Origin: UBA6136 sp041158345
GTDB taxonomy: Bacteria; Pseudomonadota; Gammaproteobacteria; Methylococcales; Methylococcaceae
Assembly (NCBI GenBank): GCA_041158345.1
Contig: JBEBBO010000083.1
Span: 1-30,019, forward strand
Reading direction: 5' to 3'
Length of the DNA stretch: 30,019 nucleotides
Shown: positions 22,227-30,019 of the stretch, in pieces
How the letters are laid out: each line of letters starts with the position of its first letter
Position numbering within the stretch: the first letter of the stretch is position 1
The notes under the pieces: generated by a model
Seen by the model: the letters and a program-made list of their open reading frames with translations, nothing else
Databases searched by the model: none
What the model was told of the DNA's origin: nothing
Position numbers and translations under genes: made by a program

Positions 22227-24113
22227 ATGTCTACCATTAAGAAGTCCGATCAGAAGCACTGGATCACCCATCTTGCTCTTCCAGCCTTGGGTGTCGTTTT
22301 TGGCGACATTGGCACAAGCCCCCTCTACACCCTTCGCGAATGCCTCAACGCGAGTGAAGGCGGAGCAGATATAGCGATTGTCATGGGGATTCTTTCCCTG
22401 ATCTTCTGGACGGTGACATTTGTTGTTAGCGTCAAGTATGTCTACTTCATCATGAAGGCTGATAATCAGGGCGAAGGGGGCATCATGGCCCTTCTCGCGC
22501 TATCCCTCCGCTCCGAAGGTATAGGGAAGATACGTCGCCGACTGATTGTTCTAGCGGGCCTTGTTGGGGCCGCTCTGTTTTATGGCGATGGCATGATCAC
22601 CCCGGCCATTTCGGTCCTCAGCGCGATTGAGGGGCTTGAGCTCATTACCCCAAAAGTCACGCCCTTTATTCTGCCGACGACTCTGGGTGTTCTCATTGCC
22701 TTATTCCTGATCCAAAAAAACGGAACAGCGGGCGTTGGGAAGCTATTTGGACCCGTGATGTTGATTTGGTTTCTAACGCTGGGAGGAATGGGGCTCAGTA
22801 AGATCATTGAGACCCCTCAAGTTCTTGAAGCCGTTGACCCACGTCGTGCGTTTCAGTTTCTTCTGGGCCATGGAGCGCAGTCATTGACCATCCTGGGCGC
22901 TGTCGTACTCTCAGTCACGGGGGCCGAAGCGCTCTATGCGGACATGGGACACTTCGGCGCAAAACCCATCCGCGCAGCCTGGTTTTACCTGGTCTTCCCC
23001 GCCCTGATCATGAACTATTTTGGGCAAGGGGCGAACGTGATTGAACACCCCGAAGCCATCAGGAATCCCTTTTTCCTGATGTTCCCCGAATGGAGCCTCC
23101 CCGGAATTGTCGGTCTTGCGGCGCTCGCCACGGTCATTGCATCGCAGGCCGTGATCTCCGGAGCTTTTTCTTTGACGCAGCAGGCGTTTCAGCTGGGATA
23201 CCTCCCTCGAGTGCAAATCATGCATACCTCGGAGACGGAGCGCGGGCAAATCTTCCTGCCAAGCGTTAACAAATTCCTTCTCGTCGGCATTGTCATACTG
23301 GTCTTAAGTTTCGGCAGCTCGAGCAACTTAGCCTCCGCCTACGGCATCGCCGTAACTGGAACCATGCTGATGACCACATTTCTTTTCAGCGTGGTTGCAC
23401 GCGTCAACTGGAAATGGCCTCTAGGAATTGTCACTTTAATCGCCCTAGGGTTTGGGGCTGTGGATCTGGGCTTCCTGGGTGCGAACCTCTTCAAATTCAT
23501 GCAAGGCGGTTGGCTGCCCGTGCTGATTGGTTCTTTTCTCTATCTCTTCATGTCGACCTGGATCAAGGGAAGAACCTTGATATACAAGCGTCTTTATCCC
23601 CAAAAAAATGGTATCCAGGCATTTGTTGAAGAGACCTTGGCACAACAACTCAATCAGGTAAGCGGCACCGCGGTTTATCTTGCGGCTCCCGGCGAGGGCG
23701 TGCCCAATGGATTGCGCCAGAATGTTCGGCATAACAAAGTGCTTCACCAGATGGTGATTGTGTTAACCATTCAGATTACGGATCGCCCCCGCGAATCAGC
23801 CCAAGATCGGCTGACCATTCACCCCTTGGGTGAGCCGTTTTTTCAGGTCACAGCGCAATTTGGGTTCATGGAGCATCCGGATATTCCAAAAATCCTCAGG
23901 TTACTCAGCAAACGCCACCTGCTCCCGTATGCCCTAGAAGACATTTCTTATTTTGTCAGTCGACTCCAGCCCGTCGCGAGCGATTATCCAGGGATGGCGC
24001 TCTGGCGTGAAAAAATATTTGTTTTCATGCTGAGAAATGCCGCGGCTGCGCCGGATTTCTTTCGAATCCCCTACGAGGATGTCGTCGAACTTCATATGCG
24101 AATTGAAATCTAG
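22227..24113 (+). CDS. kup: Low-affinity potassium uptake protein Kup
   Basis: Inner-membrane K+/H+ symporter of the KUP/HAK/KT family, 628 residues (622 in E. coli). The first about 440 residues form about 12 membrane helices, opening with the family signature ALGVVFGDIGTSPLYTLREC. KADNQGEGGIMALLAL, GDGMITPAISVLSAIEGLE, VTGAEALYADMGHFG and NYFGQGANVIEHP follow, all conserved in Kup. The C-terminal about 180 residues are cytoplasmic (VSGTAVYLAAPGEGVPNGL onwards) and end PYEDVVELHMRIEI. ATG 22227 is chosen because the protein then matches the family N-terminus; no good ribosome-binding site is visible in the C-rich leader. It is likely transcribed alone from a promoter between the terminator at 22081 and 22227, which I could not pinpoint. 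Confidence 0.96.
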   Translation: MSTIKKSDQKHWITHLALPALGVVFGDIGTSPLYTLRECLNASEGGADIAIVMGILSLIFWTVTFVVSVKYVYFIMKADNQGEGGIMALLALSLRSEGIGKIRRRLIVLAGLVGAALFYGDGMITPAISVLSAIEGLELITPKVTPFILPTTLGVLIALFLIQKNGTAGVGKLFGPVMLIWFLTLGGMGLSKIIETPQVLEAVDPRRAFQFLLGHGAQSLTILGAVVLSVTGAEALYADMGHFGAKPIRAAWFYLVFPALIMNYFGQGANVIEHPEAIRNPFFLMFPEWSLPGIVGLAALATVIASQAVISGAFSLTQQAFQLGYLPRVQIMHTSETERGQIFLPSVNKFLLVGIVILVLSFGSSSNLASAYGIAVTGTMLMTTFLFSVVARVNWKWPLGIVTLIALGFGAVDLGFLGANLFKFMQGGWLPVLIGSFLYLFMSTWIKGRTLIYKRLYPQKNGIQAFVEETLAQQLNQVSGTAVYLAAPGEGVPNGLRQNVRHNKVLHQMVIVLTIQITDRPRESAQDRLTIHPLGEPFFQVTAQFGFMEHPDIPKILRLLSKRHLLPYALEDISYFVSRLQPVASDYPGMALWREKIFVFMLRNAAAAPDFFRIPYEDVVELHMRIEI

Positions 24114-24147
24114 AAGACCCGGGACTCCTTGTCCCCTGCCCGAGGTT

Positions 24148-24185
24148 TATAATCGGGAGTCTTTCAGACTTAATTGCAACAGGAG
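24148..24185 (+). promoter_or_regulatory. rapA promoter (-10) and ribosome-binding site
   Basis: A perfect -10 TATAAT at 24148-24153 has only a weak -35 (CTCCTT, 24125-24130). AGGAG at 24181-24185 lies 6 nt before TTG 24192 and decides the rapA start over the TTG at 24174, which precedes the AGGAG. Confidence 0.5.
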
Positions 24186-24191
24186 TTTCGT

Positions 24192-27044
24192 TTGCCTGCC
24201 TTCGTACCCGGTCAAAGATGGATCAGTGAAACGGAACCCGAACTCGGGTTGGGGATCGTACTCTCCTTGGAGGGAAACCGTGTCACCATCCTCTTCGTTG
24301 CTGCGGGCGATCGAAGACTGTATGCCGCTGATAATGCGCCCCTGACCCGCGTTCGATTTGTTGCCGGCGACCAGATCGACACGCAAGACGGACACAAGCT
24401 TACGGTAACGGAAGTCATTGAACGCGGGGGCCTTCTCACTTATGTCGGAAAAGATGATGTCGCCGGCATCATGCATGTCGAGGAGATGGATCTTGACCAT
24501 CACATGCAGTTCAACAAACCGCAGGATCGGCTCTTTACCGGACAACTTGATTCTGGAGAGCTCTTCGGGCTGCGTCATGAGACCCTCAGACATATTGCCC
24601 GCCTCGAACAGTCCGAAGTTCGCGGGCTAATCGGAAGTCGCACAAATTTGATCCCTCATCAGCTTTTCATTGCGCATGAGGTGGCAAGACGAGAGTACCC
24701 CCGCGTTTTACTTGCCGATGAGGTCGGGCTTGGCAAGACCATCGAAGCCGGGATGATCCTTCATCATCAGCTGCTTACGGGGAAATCCGAGAGGATCCTC
24801 ATCGTGGTGCCGGAACCTCTTCTGCATCAATGGCTCGTTGAAATGCGCCGACGCTTCAATCTCAGAGTAAGCCTCTTTGATGAGGAACGATACCTTGAGA
24901 GCCATGAATCGAATCCCTTCCTTAGCGAACAATTGGTCCTTTGCAGCCTCGAATTCTTGATGGGGCATCCCGATAGAAAGGTCGCAGCCTGTGACGCAGA
25001 CTTTGACCTCGTCATTGTGGATGAGGCCCATCATCTGGGGTGGAGTCAAGAATCAGCCAGTGCGGAATACGAGTTCATTGAGCGACTGGCGTCCTCCATG
25101 AAGGGGCTTTTGCTGCTAACAGCCACGCCCGAGCAACTGGGTAAAGAGGGCCACTTCGCCCGACTAAGATTGCTCGACCCTGTCCGTTTCCACAGCTATG
25201 CAGCCTTTCTAAAAGAAGAGAAGGATTACATCGCTCTGGCGGGTCTGATTCAGCATCTGCTTGACGATGATGAGATTGAATCCTCAGTGGTTGATCAGCT
25301 TGCCACTATTCTGGCAAAAGATCTGGCCGAGGATGTTCTTGAACGGCTGGTACTGGATCCGGATGAGCGGGTCAGAAAATCGGCTCGAAACGACGTTATT
25401 CAGCTTTTATTGGATCGTCATGGAACAGGAAGGGTCCTTTTCCGTAATACCCGCGCGACAATTCAGGGCTTCCCCAAGCGACAACTCGAATCTGTCCGTC
25501 TCGAGGCACCGACCGAACTTATAGATGCTGCGCGTCCCGATGGCCCGCCTCTCGAAGCGCGACTGCGTCCGGAAAAGCTCTTGGCCGGTCCTGATGGCGA
25601 ATGGTGGAGCAAAGATCCTCGTGTTGAATGGCTCGTCAAGAAGCTGAAATCGCTGCGGCACAAAAAGGTACTGATAATTTGTGCTTTAAGCCAGACGGCC
25701 ATTGAGCTAGAAGACGTTCTTCGAATCGCTGGGATTCAAGCTGCCGTCTTTCATGAGGGATTAAGCATCATCGCAAGAGACCGGGCTGCTGCCTGGTTTG
25801 CCGATGAGGAAGACGGTGCTCAAGTTCTGGTTTGCTCTGAAATCGGTAGCGAAGGCCGTAATTTCCAATTCGCTCATCATCTGGTTCTGTTTGACTTGCC
25901 GCTCAATGCCGATCTGCTCGAGCAACGGATAGGACGCCTTGATCGTATCGGCCAAACTGAAACGATACAGATTCATGTTCCATTCTTTGGCGAGACGGCA
26001 CAGGAACTTCTGTTCGACTGGTACCATCAGGGACTTGATGCCTTCGAGACCCTCAATCCCGCCGCACAAAGTGTTCATGAAGCACTAAGAGCTCAACTCG
26101 TCCCTCTGCTCTCAGGACATCCTGATAAGACAGAAAGCCAAAGGCTCCAGAAGGAAGCGCATTCACTTTCCTCAAAGATCCTGGAGGATCTCCATAGCGG
26201 AAGAGATCGCCTTCTTGAACTCAACTCCTGCCGGATTGAGGTGGCTCAAGCATTGGTCGAACAGATTGAATCTGAAGAATCCGATCATCTCCTATGGCCT
26301 TATCTTGAACGCGTCTTTGATGCCTATGGCATCAATATCGAAGAGCATTCTTCAAACTGCCTCATTCTGAGACCGGGTGAGCACATGCGAATGCAATTCC
26401 CCGAACTTCCGGATGAAGGCGTCACTGTGACGCTCGACCGCGCAACAGCTCTCGCTAGAGAAGATATCCTGTTCCTGACCTGGGAGCACCCCATGGTGCG
26501 AGGTGCGATGGATATCATCTTGAATAACGAGCATGGCAATGCCTCATTGGCCATCATGCAGCAACCCGACATTGATCCCGGCCAACTTCTGATTGAGTGC
26601 TACCACGTTGTGGAATGCACCGCCCCCAAGAAACTGCACGTCGGCCGCTTCTTTCCTCCTGTTCTTCTAAGAACCGTTTTGGATCAGGATGGAAATGATC
26701 TCAGCCACTTGGCGCCCGAGAGCTTTATCGGCAGTCATCGAAATTTCGACCGTGAACACGCCGTAGAGCTTCTCAGAGCCCAGCGCAAACCGATTGAACG
26801 AGCAATTCAAACGGCAGAAAAGAACATTAAGAAACAAATCCCCACCATTGCGTCTGCAGGTGTGAAGCGGATGTTAGACATGCTGACCGTGGAACTAAAA
26901 CGACTCGCTGCCCTTCGAAAGGTCAATCCCAACGTTCGGCAAGAGGAAATCGACCAAATGAAGTCCAATGCTCTCGAACTCCACGCGAGCATTCAAGCAT
27001 GCCGCCATCGGCTGGACTCCATAAGAGTGATTGTGACCAGTTAA
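24192..27044 (+). CDS. rapA: RNA polymerase-associated ATPase RapA (HepA)
   Basis: SWI2/SNF2-type ATPase that binds core RNA polymerase and helps recycle it after termination. It has 950 residues (968 in E. coli) and can be followed along the whole E. coli protein. The N-terminal Tudor-like domains begin with PGQRWISETEPELGLGIV. The helicase motifs are LLADEVGLGKTIEAGMILH (Walker A, about 174-190), VDEAHHLGWS (DEAH at 277-280), LLLTATPEQLG, VFHEGLSIIARDRAAAWF, SEIGSEGRNFQFAHHLVLFD and the arginine-finger motif QRIGRLDRIGQ. The C-terminal spacer and RapA-specific region ends LAALRKVNPNVRQEEID and RLDSIRVIV. The chosen TTG start gives MPAFVPGQRWIS, matching E. coli MPFTLGQRWIS. It is probably expressed from its own promoter in the short gap after kup. 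Confidence 0.97.
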   Translation: MPAFVPGQRWISETEPELGLGIVLSLEGNRVTILFVAAGDRRLYAADNAPLTRVRFVAGDQIDTQDGHKLTVTEVIERGGLLTYVGKDDVAGIMHVEEMDLDHHMQFNKPQDRLFTGQLDSGELFGLRHETLRHIARLEQSEVRGLIGSRTNLIPHQLFIAHEVARREYPRVLLADEVGLGKTIEAGMILHHQLLTGKSERILIVVPEPLLHQWLVEMRRRFNLRVSLFDEERYLESHESNPFLSEQLVLCSLEFLMGHPDRKVAACDADFDLVIVDEAHHLGWSQESASAEYEFIERLASSMKGLLLLTATPEQLGKEGHFARLRLLDPVRFHSYAAFLKEEKDYIALAGLIQHLLDDDEIESSVVDQLATILAKDLAEDVLERLVLDPDERVRKSARNDVIQLLLDRHGTGRVLFRNTRATIQGFPKRQLESVRLEAPTELIDAARPDGPPLEARLRPEKLLAGPDGEWWSKDPRVEWLVKKLKSLRHKKVLIICALSQTAIELEDVLRIAGIQAAVFHEGLSIIARDRAAAWFADEEDGAQVLVCSEIGSEGRNFQFAHHLVLFDLPLNADLLEQRIGRLDRIGQTETIQIHVPFFGETAQELLFDWYHQGLDAFETLNPAAQSVHEALRAQLVPLLSGHPDKTESQRLQKEAHSLSSKILEDLHSGRDRLLELNSCRIEVAQALVEQIESEESDHLLWPYLERVFDAYGINIEEHSSNCLILRPGEHMRMQFPELPDEGVTVTLDRATALAREDILFLTWEHPMVRGAMDIILNNEHGNASLAIMQQPDIDPGQLLIECYHVVECTAPKKLHVGRFFPPVLLRTVLDQDGNDLSHLAPESFIGSHRNFDREHAVELLRAQRKPIERAIQTAEKNIKKQIPTIASAGVKRMLDMLTVELKRLAALRKVNPNVRQEEIDQMKSNALELHASIQACRHRLDSIRVIVTS

Positions 27045-27054
27045 AACCCAACAA

Positions 27055-27122
27055 CCGCTTCGGGTCTGATACTGAAGCGGAGCGAAGTCCTTTATAAAAC
27101 CAAAAACCAGAGTCGCGAGGAG
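27055..27122 (+). promoter_or_regulatory. rapA-ppdK gap: hairpin, -10-like box and ribosome-binding site
   Basis: CCGCTTC (27055-27061) pairs with GAAGCGG (27074-27080), a modest hairpin without T-run. TATAAA at 27093-27098 is a possible -10 for ppdK with no strong -35. GAGGAG at 27117-27122 is 4 nt before ATG 27127. Confidence 0.4.
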
Positions 27123-27126
27123 ATCT

Positions 27127-30019
27127 ATGAATAAGCGCTATGTCTATTCTTTTAGTGAAGGCGATGGAAAAAACAAGCGACTTCTGGGAGGTAAAGGGGC
27201 GAATCTCTGCGAGATGACGCGTATCGGCCTGAATGTACCGCCAGGATTCGTGATCACGACGGAAGCCTGTATGGAGTTCCTGGAGTCTGGCCAATTGCCA
27301 GCTCGCTTGATGGATGAGGTCCTCCACAACATTCAAACGCTGGAAGTGCAAACAGGAAAGCGCTTTGGTGGGGATAGTAATCCGCTTCTTGTGTCAGTGA
27401 GGTCAGGATCCGCGCTGTCGATGCCTGGAATGATGGATACCATTCTGAATCTGGGCCTGAACAGTCACACGCTACGAGGCCTGATCGAAATGACAGGCAA
27501 CCCAAGATTTGGTTACGACGCATACCGTCGATTCATCCAGCTTTTTGGCAAGGTAGCGCTCGGCATCAATGAGGAACACTTCAATCGGGAGTTTGACGAA
27601 GTCAAACAGCACGCGGGGGTAACTTCAGACCTCGCTCTCGACGCCAACCAGTTATTTACGCTGTGCGAGCGGTTTCTGGGGGTTGTTCAAAGGGAGACTG
27701 GAAAACCCTTCCCGGAAAATGTCCAAGAACAGCTTGAATTGAGCGTGCGTGCTGTTTTTAACTCCTGGATGGGACGCAGAGCGGTCGACTACCGAAAAGA
27801 ATTCAACATCACGCCCGAGATGGCCAATGGAACAGCGGTCAACGTTGTCACCATGGTCTTTGGAAACCTAGGCGAGGACAGTGCCACCGGCGTGGGTTTC
27901 ACTCGAAATCCCGGCACGGGTGAGAACGAGATGTTTGGCGAATATCTCATTAATGCCCAAGGGGAGGATGTCGTTGCGGGCATTCGAACACCCAAGCCTG
28001 TCAGCGAAATGGCTCGAGAAATGCCGGAAATGTTTCAGCAACTGCTGAACCTTCGTAATCGGCTTGAAGGACATTACAGAGAAGTCCAGGATTTCGAATA
28101 CACCATTGAGCGCGGCGTTCTTTATTGCCTCCAAACCCGTAATGGGAAAATGAATGCGGCTGCGATGGTTCGCACCTCGGTTGAAATGTACAACGAAGGA
28201 CTACTGAATAAGGATCAGGCACTCCTTCGGGTGGACCCACTCCAACTGGAGCAACTCCTTCATCCCCGAATCGACCCAAATCATGGCCGAACCCTGCTCG
28301 TGCAGGGATTGCCAGCCTCACCCGGAGCTGCTTGCGGCCGGTGTGTATTTGATGCAGATCAGGCAGAGCTTTTGGGCCGAGCTGGGGAAAAGATCATCCT
28401 CGTTCGAGAGGAGACCCGCCCTGAAGACATTCATGGATTTTTTGCATCGCAGGGCATTCTGACCAGCCGCGGCGGCAAAACCTCGCATGCTGCGGTGGTG
28501 GCTCGTGGAATGGGCAAGGCCTGCGTTGCTGGTGCGGAGGGAGTTATCGTCGACGGACGCACCCGAACCGCCCGCATCGGAGATCAAATCCTTCGAGAAG
28601 GCGACATCATCACCATCGATGGACATGACGGATCGGTTTATCTTGGCGAAGTACCGACTCTGCCAGCGGAATTTTCAGAGGACTTAAAGACCCTTCTGGC
28701 TTGGGCGGATGAGAAGGCCCGGCTCAAAGTTTTTGCCAATGGCGATACGCCGGAAATGGCCCGCGATGCAATCCGTTATGGCGCCAAAGGAATTGGATTG
28801 TGCCGGACGGAGCGAATGTTTAATGCGAGTGATCGTCTCCCGGTTGTCATCGAAATGATTCTGGCTAAGACCACAGAGGATCGTCTCGCAGCTCTGGATA
28901 GGCTCCTTCCGATGCAGCGGGCAGATCTTGAAGAGATGTTCAGGATCATGAGTCCGAATCCGGTCACGATTCGATTACTCGATCCTCCCATGCACGAATT
29001 CCTTCCCAGTGAACGCCAACTCGTGGAGGAACTTGAGGCCCTTGAACATTACCGTAGCGTCGTTAAAGGCCGAACTGCCGCGCTTCAGTCGTTGAATCTG
29101 ATTGATAGCAGCAATTTAATTGATTCAGGACTCACAGAAGATCTCATCGATAGTGTGATCGCCAAAAAGCAGGACATGCTTCGAAAGGTGCGCGACCTGC
29201 ATGAAGTCAATCCGATGCTCGGACACCGTGGCGTGAGACTCGGTATCACCTATCCTGAAATCTACGACATGCAGATTCGGGCGATCCTCGAAGCTGCAGC
29301 CAGTCTGGTCAGAAGTGGCGTCAATATCTCGCCTGAAATCATGGTGCCTCAGGTCATCACAGTTCAAGAACTCAAGCGAGTGCGGGCGAGTGTGGATCGC
29401 ATCAAGCAAGAAGTAGAGCGGAATACCGGCGTTCAATTGAGCTTTAAATTTGGCTCAATGATTGAAACCGTTCGGGCCTGTACCCGTGCTGGTGACCTTG
29501 CAAGCCTGGCCGAGTTCTTCTCATTCGGAACGAACGATCTCACACAGGCCACTTACTCCTTTTCTCGTGAAGATGCGGAAAACAAATTCTTGCCGCTCTA
29601 CACAGACACCGGCATTCTTCACGACAATCCCTTTGAGATCTTGGATCGCAAGGGCGTGGGTGTTTTGATGCAGATGAGCATCGACCTCGGTCGCGCCGCA
29701 AATCCCCAGCTTAAGATCGGTATTTGTGGCGAACAAGGTGGCCATCCGGATTCTGTCCATTTCTGCCACGATATCGGTGTGACCTACGTCTCTTGCTCAC
29801 CGCATCGGGTACCTGTCGCTCGATTGGCAGCAGCACAAGCGATGCTCAAATCCAGAGGCCCCGCAACCCAGGATGGGCAGACGATTGCCTCCCCCAATCT
29901 GAATCCTATCCCGACAGCACCTGCTCCGGCACCTGCTCCGGCTCCGGCTCCGGCTCCAGCTCCAGCTCCAGCTCCAGCTCCAGCTCCAGCTCCAGCTCCA
30001 GCTCCAGCTCCAGCTCCAG
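27127..30019 (+). CDS. ppdK: Pyruvate, phosphate dikinase with Ala-Pro-rich C-terminal tail (partial, 3' end off window)
   Basis: Cytoplasmic enzyme interconverting pyruvate + ATP + Pi and PEP + AMP + PPi. The N-terminal ATP-grasp domain shows LLGGKGANLCEMTRIGLNVP, SVRSGSALSMPGMMDTI and GVGFTRNPGTGE, with ending ERGVLYCLQTR. The phosphohistidine domain has ILTSRGGKTSHAAVVARGMG with catalytic H454; the family usually has Met where K451 stands. The C-terminal PEP/pyruvate barrel has GIGLCRTERMF, NPMLGHRGVRLGITYPEIY, SFGTNDLTQ and GICGEQGGHPDSVHF with acid/base C867. The catalytic protein ends near residue 912, the usual size. It continues in frame into a Ser/Pro/Asn stretch and then Ala-Pro dipeptides (from residue 931) to the window edge, with no stop seen. 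What follows the tail is unknown. Confidence 0.95.
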   Translation, partial: MNKRYVYSFSEGDGKNKRLLGGKGANLCEMTRIGLNVPPGFVITTEACMEFLESGQLPARLMDEVLHNIQTLEVQTGKRFGGDSNPLLVSVRSGSALSMPGMMDTILNLGLNSHTLRGLIEMTGNPRFGYDAYRRFIQLFGKVALGINEEHFNREFDEVKQHAGVTSDLALDANQLFTLCERFLGVVQRETGKPFPENVQEQLELSVRAVFNSWMGRRAVDYRKEFNITPEMANGTAVNVVTMVFGNLGEDSATGVGFTRNPGTGENEMFGEYLINAQGEDVVAGIRTPKPVSEMAREMPEMFQQLLNLRNRLEGHYREVQDFEYTIERGVLYCLQTRNGKMNAAAMVRTSVEMYNEGLLNKDQALLRVDPLQLEQLLHPRIDPNHGRTLLVQGLPASPGAACGRCVFDADQAELLGRAGEKIILVREETRPEDIHGFFASQGILTSRGGKTSHAAVVARGMGKACVAGAEGVIVDGRTRTARIGDQILREGDIITIDGHDGSVYLGEVPTLPAEFSEDLKTLLAWADEKARLKVFANGDTPEMARDAIRYGAKGIGLCRTERMFNASDRLPVVIEMILAKTTEDRLAALDRLLPMQRADLEEMFRIMSPNPVTIRLLDPPMHEFLPSERQLVEELEALEHYRSVVKGRTAALQSLNLIDSSNLIDSGLTEDLIDSVIAKKQDMLRKVRDLHEVNPMLGHRGVRLGITYPEIYDMQIRAILEAAASLVRSGVNISPEIMVPQVITVQELKRVRASVDRIKQEVERNTGVQLSFKFGSMIETVRACTRAGDLASLAEFFSFGTNDLTQATYSFSREDAENKFLPLYTDTGILHDNPFEILDRKGVGVLMQMSIDLGRAANPQLKIGICGEQGGHPDSVHFCHDIGVTYVSCSPHRVPVARLAAAQAMLKSRGPATQDGQTIASPNLNPIPTAPAPAPAPAPAPAPAPAPAPAPAPAPAPAPAPAP
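29917..30019 (+). repeat. Ala-Pro coding hexanucleotide repeat at the end of ppdK
   Basis: In-frame Ala-Pro codons run from 29917 to the window edge. After mixed units, GCTCCG occurs three times (29935-29952) and then GCTCCA eleven times without error (29953-30018). The near-perfect tail implies recent slippage expansion. Since the window ends inside it, it may also mark an assembly limit. Confidence 0.95.

Overview
The window reads as chromosomal DNA of a gram-negative bacterium, most likely a gammaproteobacterium. The support is an E. coli-type two-gene pntAB, a full-length RapA close to E. coli RapA along its whole length, a BaeS/BaeR-like two-component pair, Kup, YggE-like SIMPL and CorA-like proteins. 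I cannot name a genus. Coding density is high and GC looks moderate (mid-50s by eye). Several genes seem to start with TTG or GTG. I see no rRNA, tRNA, CRISPR array, insertion sequence, integrase or phage gene, so most of the window is a core-genome landscape.

Layout. (1) 1-466, minus: 5' part of an ABC-2 type exporter ATPase, cut by the window edge. (2) 752-3733, plus: pntA-pntB, proton-translocating transhydrogenase, followed by two hairpins; then ssb at 3872-4369. (3) 8061-4476, minus: a three-gene unit, di-heme peroxidase-like DHOR protein, BaeS-like kinase, BaeR-like regulator. It is divergent from a secreted SIMPL protein (8203-8922). The divergent promoter region holds a 17-bp perfect palindrome and three tandem 11-bp repeats that resemble a BaeR/PhoB-type binding site. 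(4) pyrF (minus) divergent from cinA (plus). (5) 18013-11036, minus: two glycosyltransferases, ManC, a long phosphohexomutase and a CorA-like transporter. The first four make and use GDP-mannose for an exopolysaccharide or O-antigen-like glycan. (6) 21136-18170, minus: a secreted multicopper oxidase fused to an FG-GAP repeat domain, with its own strong terminator. (7) Plus strand: a short RlpA-like protein, the Kup potassium transporter, RapA, and pyruvate phosphate dikinase, whose C-terminus runs into an Ala-Pro repeat at the window end.

The most interesting signals are the regulatory architecture in front of the DHOR/baeSR-like unit (8085-8156), the laccase-like/FG-GAP fusion, and the (GCTCCA)n-encoded Ala-Pro tail on pyruvate phosphate dikinase. 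The proposed circuit is that the BaeR-like regulator binds the 11-bp repeats and controls its own operon, tying an extracytoplasmic heme enzyme to an envelope sensor whose periplasmic part carries an unusual Pro/Arg-rich insert. This is inference from sequence pattern only.
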